The position numbers were made by a program, and so were the translations under genes. Positions 5,078 through 8,511 of a stretch of DNA of 8,511 nucleotides are shown piece by piece. Origin of the DNA: DATMYQ01 sp035560935 (GTDB lineage Bacteria; Bacillota; Negativicutes; Sporomusales; Sporomusaceae). The DNA is taken from contig DATMYQ010000363.1 of assembly GCA_035560935.1 (NCBI GenBank), positions 1-8,511 on the forward strand, given 5' to 3'. Within the stretch, counting starts at the first letter, position 1. Each line of letters starts with the position of its first letter. Below the pieces are notes generated by a model that was not told the DNA's origin, did no database searches, and saw only the letters and a program-made list of their open reading frames with translations.

Positions 5078-6643
5078 ATGGTAAAGTCGGAGGAACTGCT
5101 GTTTGTGGATGAAAGACCGGAGACAGGAAAGCCTGACCCGGCTCCTGTACATGATGAAAATGAAAAATGGAAGATTCTCATCGTGGATGATCAGGAAGAA
5201 GTTCATCAGGTGACCAAACTGACCTTGCGCCGCTTTCGTTTTGAAGGGCGTGGGTTAGAATTTTTGAGTGCGTATTCGGGCGCTGAGGCGCGACAAATGC
5301 TTATCAATCATCCGGATGCAGCGGTGGTTTTGCTGGATGTGGTTATGGAAGAAGAAGATGCCGGTTTGCAACTGGCAAAATACATCCGCCGGGATTTACA
5401 GAACAAACTGGTCCGGATCATCCTTCGCACCGGTCAGCCGGGACAGGCGCCGGAGCAGGAAGTGATTATGGATTACGATATCAACGATTACAAAGAAAAA
5501 ACAGAGCTAACCGCGCAAAAATTTCTGACGACCATGGTGACATCTCTGCGTTCCTATCGGGATTTGAGTATCATCGAAGCCAATCGCCGGGGGTTGGAAA
5601 AAATTATTGACTCGTCGGCTACCATTTTTGAAGTCCAGTCGATGAAAAACTTTACGGCCGGCGTATTGGAACAAATCATCTCGTTGTTGCAGCTGAACCA
5701 GAACGTTCTGCACAGCCAGCCTTCCGGCTTTGCGGCCACCAACAAAAAAAACGCAGACTTCTATATACTGGCGACCACGGGTTCCTATCTGGGGCTTACA
5801 GATGCTAAAGTGGTAGAAGCGGTGACGCTGGCGACATGGTCGGATATTTGCAGTGTTTTTGCGAGTAAACGCAGTATGTATTTTGAGAATCGGTTTATTT
5901 TGTATTTCAGCAGTAAAATGGGCTCCGAGAACATTATCTATATGGAGAATTTAGATCGACTCAGCGACTGGGACCGCCATCTGATTGAAGTGTTCTGCAT
6001 GAACGTCTCTATTGCGTTTGATAATATTTTCCTTAATGAAGAAATAGAAGACACCCAGAAGGAAATTATCTTCACATTGGGAGAAATTGCTGAGGCCCGT
6101 TCTCAGGAAACCGGATTCCATGTGAAGCGAGTGGCGGAGTTTGCCAAGCTATTGGCAGAAAAACGGGGACTGGAGCCTGCGGAGTCAGAAATTGTCCGGA
6201 TGGCAACGCCAATGCATGACGTGGGGAAATTGGGCATACCGGACAAAATTCTGAACAAACCAGGGAAATTGACGCCGGACGAGTTTGAAATCATGAAAAC
6301 TCATTCACGAATCGGATATGAAATGCTGAAAAATTCCGGACGGACAATTTTGCAGGCCGGTGCCCTGATTGCTTTGCAACATCACGAACGTTACGATGGA
6401 GGGGGTTACCCGGCAGGTCTGAAGGGGGAAGAAATTCATATTTATGCCCGGATTGTGGCGCTGGCTGATGTGGTGGACGCGTTGAGCAGCGACCGGGTGT
6501 ATAAGAAAGCGTGGCCGCTGGAGGATGTATTGAATTATATCCGCGAGGAGCGGGGAAAACATTTTGACCCGGTGCTGGTGGACCTGTTCTTTGCATATCA
6601 GGATGAATTAATGGCCTTTCGGGAACAATATCCCGATCGGTAG
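5078..6643 (+). CDS. Response regulator REC-DUF3369-HD-GYP, probable c-di-GMP phosphodiesterase
   Basis: A 521-residue cytoplasmic regulator. A short tail with the LLFVDE motif common in this family (7-12) precedes the receiver domain (about 32-160): acidic pair D37-D38, phosphoacceptor D87 (LLDVVM), T118 and K141. A DUF3369 region follows (about 165-330). The HD-GYP domain (about 330-515) has all hallmark residues: H348, HD at 380-381, H409, HH at 435-436, DGGGYP at 440-445 and D467. HD-GYP enzymes hydrolyse c-di-GMP to pGpG or GMP at a multi-iron site, so phosphorylation of D87 by an unlinked histidine kinase should tune c-di-GMP turnover and hence motility or biofilm state. AGGAG at 5066-5070, 7 bases before the ATG, fixes the start; the frame is open to a GTG at 5033 that lacks such a site. 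No partner kinase is adjacent. A GC-rich hairpin follows the stop. Confidence 0.93.
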   Translation: MVKSEELLFVDERPETGKPDPAPVHDENEKWKILIVDDQEEVHQVTKLTLRRFRFEGRGLEFLSAYSGAEARQMLINHPDAAVVLLDVVMEEEDAGLQLAKYIRRDLQNKLVRIILRTGQPGQAPEQEVIMDYDINDYKEKTELTAQKFLTTMVTSLRSYRDLSIIEANRRGLEKIIDSSATIFEVQSMKNFTAGVLEQIISLLQLNQNVLHSQPSGFAATNKKNADFYILATTGSYLGLTDAKVVEAVTLATWSDICSVFASKRSMYFENRFILYFSSKMGSENIIYMENLDRLSDWDRHLIEVFCMNVSIAFDNIFLNEEIEDTQKEIIFTLGEIAEARSQETGFHVKRVAEFAKLLAEKRGLEPAESEIVRMATPMHDVGKLGIPDKILNKPGKLTPDEFEIMKTHSRIGYEMLKNSGRTILQAGALIALQHHERYDGGGYPAGLKGEEIHIYARIVALADVVDALSSDRVYKKAWPLEDVLNYIREERGKHFDPVLVDLFFAYQDELMAFREQYPDR

Positions 6644-6652
6644 CGGATTTAG

Positions 6653-6684
6653 GGGCCGCGGCCGTTTGTGCCGCGGCCCTATTG
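6653..6684 (+). terminator. GC-rich hairpin after the HD-GYP gene, probable terminator
   Basis: GGGCCGCGGC (6653-6662) pairs perfectly with GCCGCGGCCC (6670-6679) around a 7-base loop, 9 bases after the stop codon. The following TATTG is only weakly T-rich, so termination may be partial or the element may protect the 3' end. The stem is GC-only and would also halt minus-strand polymerase poorly, as no T tract exists on that side. Confidence 0.65.
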
Positions 6685-6687
6685 TGT

Positions 6688-6719
6688 CGGCACGGGGGAC
6701 CCTTGCCTGTCCGGTGCCG
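6688..6719 (+). other. Leader hairpin upstream of the PiT gene
   Basis: CGGCAC (6688-6693) pairs with GTGCCG (6714-6719), and inside it GGAC (6697-6700) pairs with GTCC (6709-6712), leaving an 8-base loop. It ends 38 bases before the PiT start. It may be part of the mRNA leader, or a second hairpin of the preceding terminator region. A faint promoter (TTGCCT 6703, TAATGC 6725) overlaps it but is unconvincing. I see no recognisable Pho box. Confidence 0.35.
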
Positions 6720-6757
6720 GCGGGTAATGCTGAAATGATAGCGGGAAGGGGAACGGT

Positions 6758-7795
6758 ATGACGGAAAACTGGATCGTGGCAGCGGTTGTCCTGATCGCAT
6801 TGATCTTTTTGCTGACCAATGGTCTGCATGATGCCAGCTCAGTGGTGGCAACCTTTATTGCCTGCGGGGCGGCGACGCCATTGCAGGCCGTGATGTGGGC
6901 GGCGTTGCTGGAATTGATTGGCGCTGTTTTGGGCGGCAGTGCTGTGGCGCACACTATTGCCGGTTTGGTTCTCCTGCCGGTGGATCGAACCTTGCTGCCG
7001 CTGCTGGCCGCGGTGATGATTGCCGCGATGGTCTGGAATGTGCTGACCTGGCGGCTGGGTCTGCCTTCCAGCTCCACTCATGCGCTGGTTGGCGGACTGA
7101 TTGGCTCTGTCTGGATGATGGCCGGAACGGAATATATTTTCTGGGGCTGGACTGAATTGTGGAACCCCGGTCATTCCGTCAGCGGTATTGTCAAAGTGGT
7201 CATGGGGTTGGTAGTTTCGCCGCTGCTGGGTTTTCTTCTGGCGTATTTATTGCAAAAGTTGGTCGCTTTTTTATTGCGCAACGCGTCTTTTTCCGCTAAT
7301 CGCTGGCTGAAACAGGGCCAGTGGCTGATTGTCGGCCTGTTGGCTTTCAACCATGGCGCCAATGACACCCAAAAAGTGCTGGGATTGGTAGGTCTGGCGC
7401 TGGTGGCTGCCGGTCAGCTGGGGGAGGGACAGCCCCTGCCGGTGGAAGCGTTGTTCGTGGGGGGACTGATTATGTTTATTGGTATTTTGTCAGGAGGCTG
7501 GCCCATTATGAAAACTCTGGGCAGTGGAATTTTTACACTGCGTCCGATTCACAGCTTTAATTCCCAACTGTCGGCAGGGAGCGCCTTGCTCCTGGCCAAT
7601 ATTTCCGGCATGCCGGTGTCCACCACTCATCTGGTGGCCGGTTCAGTGATCGGTGCGGGGGCGGCGGATGAATACCGGATGGTGAACTGGGCAGTGGGCA
7701 AAGAGATGATGGTCGCCTGGTGCGTGACCATTCCCGCCTCGGCACTGGTAGCGGCAGTGGTGTATCCTTTGCTGGCCTGGCTGACTGGCCTTTGA
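6758..7795 (+). CDS. PiT-family inorganic phosphate transporter
   Basis: A 345-residue integral membrane protein with about ten hydrophobic segments and the two-fold internal repeat of the PiT family (Pi symport with H+ or Na+, constitutive low-affinity uptake). Repeat one carries NGLHDASS (21-28) and GLPSSSTHALVGG (101-113); repeat two carries HGANDTQKVLG (199-209) and GMPVSTTHLVAGS (284-296). These are the paired signature motifs, though the first has HD where the second has the classic ND. The length is short for the family but typical of the compact Firmicute type. AAGGGG precedes the ATG by about 6 bases. A DUF47 gene follows after 17 bases, the usual partner of phosphate PiT carriers, which favours phosphate over sulfate (CysP-like) transport. 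Confidence 0.93.
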   Translation: MTENWIVAAVVLIALIFLLTNGLHDASSVVATFIACGAATPLQAVMWAALLELIGAVLGGSAVAHTIAGLVLLPVDRTLLPLLAAVMIAAMVWNVLTWRLGLPSSSTHALVGGLIGSVWMMAGTEYIFWGWTELWNPGHSVSGIVKVVMGLVVSPLLGFLLAYLLQKLVAFLLRNASFSANRWLKQGQWLIVGLLAFNHGANDTQKVLGLVGLALVAAGQLGEGQPLPVEALFVGGLIMFIGILSGGWPIMKTLGSGIFTLRPIHSFNSQLSAGSALLLANISGMPVSTTHLVAGSVIGAGAADEYRMVNWAVGKEMMVAWCVTIPASALVAAVVYPLLAWLTGL

Positions 7796-7812
7796 GGAAG
7801 GAGAGCAAAAGC

Positions 7813-8436
7813 ATGAAAAAGAGAAGTTTTTTGGACCGCCTGTTTCCTCCAAAGTACGATTTTTACGGCATGTTGAGCCAGCAGGCGGAACTGACGGCTC
7901 AGGGTGTAACCGCACTGAGCGACTGGATGGACGCACCGGGCGCTGCCAATTCAGAACGCCTGCTGCGGCTGGTGGCGGAAGCCGATGCTGTCCGAATGCA
8001 AATGGAGGAGGAATTGATCGAAGCGTTTGCCACTCCCTTTGACCGGCAGGATATTTATACGTTTTCGGTGCGCATGGACCGGATCATCGAGTTTGCCAAG
8101 TTTACCGTGCTGGACATGCAATCGTACGCAGTGCCGGTGGATGAATACATGACGGAAATGGCCACCTCGCTGCGCCGGGGAACTCGTGATCTGTCCCAGG
8201 CAACCTTGCTGTTGAAGGATGATCCGCAAAAAGTGGCGGCCCTGATTGACGATATGCGCTGGGCTAACGCGGCGGTGCTTTCTTCTTACCGGGAAGCGCT
8301 GGCGGAATTATTCCGGTCGGAAGATGCCCTGGATGCGTTAAAACGGCGGGAAGTGTACCATTCGCTGAAAGATGCGGCGGAGTATCTGGACTTGGTGGTG
8401 GATGTGCTGCACCGCATTGTGGTGCGACTGGTGTAA
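7813..8436 (+). CDS. DUF47/PhoU-like Pit accessory protein
   Basis: A 207-residue, all-helical, highly charged soluble protein of the DUF47 (PhoU_div) family. The N-terminus FLDRLFPPKYDFYGML (6-21), a central acidic helix (EADAVRMQMEEELIEAF) and a region with RQDIYTFSVRMDRIIEF (78-94) are characteristic; the C-terminal helices run through DAAEYLDLVVDVLHRIVV. Family members are encoded beside PiT transporters and are thought to regulate or assist them, as PhoU does for Pst. AAGGAG lies 9 bases before the ATG, in the 17-base gap to the PiT stop, so the pair is one operon. The frame is open well upstream into the PiT gene, but that part overlaps PiT and lacks a site. Length is normal for the family. 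Confidence 0.9.
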   Translation: MKKRSFLDRLFPPKYDFYGMLSQQAELTAQGVTALSDWMDAPGAANSERLLRLVAEADAVRMQMEEELIEAFATPFDRQDIYTFSVRMDRIIEFAKFTVLDMQSYAVPVDEYMTEMATSLRRGTRDLSQATLLLKDDPQKVAALIDDMRWANAAVLSSYREALAELFRSEDALDALKRREVYHSLKDAAEYLDLVVDVLHRIVVRLV

Positions 8437-8471
8437 TGAAATTTGCAGATGATGTCCGATTATGCAGGATT

Positions 8472-8500
8472 TTCCCGATTTGTGACGAATGAACTATAAA
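8472..8500 (+). promoter_or_regulatory. Possible promoter for a gene beyond the window
   Basis: TATAAA (8495-8500) in an AT-rich end stretch, with TTCCCG (8472-8477) 17 bases upstream as a poor -35. The 75 bases after the DUF47 stop show no clear intrinsic terminator. Confidence 0.2.
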
Positions 8501-8511
8501 ATTTCTAAATG

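Overview
The window looks like a chromosomal segment of a moderately GC-rich, probably anaerobic Firmicute. A spore-forming diderm of the Negativicutes (Sporomusaceae type) is my best guess. The guess rests on gene style: copper-amine-oxidase-type repeats on an exported protein, a small soluble chemoreceptor, a REC-DUF3369-HD-GYP regulator, a PiT/DUF47 pair, and AGGAG-type ribosome binding sites at nearly every gene. This is inference; no rRNA or marker gene is present. I see no insertion sequence, phage gene, CRISPR array, tRNA or rRNA.

Layout. (1) 13-1701, minus strand: an exported serine beta-lactamase/penicillin-binding-protein-like hydrolase with a C-terminal copper-amine-oxidase-like module, read from an extended -10 promoter. 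(2) 1978-3392, plus strand: a two-gene unit with a 4-base ATGA overlap, made of a single-pass membrane protein with about ten MORN repeats and a DUF523 (TudS-like) protein, ended by an intrinsic terminator. (3) 3489-4454: a clear sigma-A type promoter and a soluble methyl-accepting chemotaxis protein. (4) 4455-5077: about 620 bases without a convincing protein gene but dense in inverted repeats; this is the best candidate for something undescribed, probably a structured RNA. (5) 5078-6643: a response regulator with a c-di-GMP phosphodiesterase (HD-GYP) output, closed by a very GC-rich hairpin. (6) 6758-8436: a PiT-family phosphate transporter followed 17 bases later by its DUF47/PhoU-like accessory protein. 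The last 75 bases are non-coding and may hold a promoter for a gene beyond the window.

How the parts relate. The chemoreceptor and the HD-GYP regulator are both signalling genes tied to motility or lifestyle control, and the structured stretch lies between them. It could be the 3' region of the chemoreceptor transcript, a leader for the HD-GYP gene, or an independent RNA. PiT and DUF47 form a phosphate-uptake operon. The hydrolase and the MORN protein are divergently transcribed from a shared 276-base intergenic region and are both predicted to act outside the cytoplasmic membrane.
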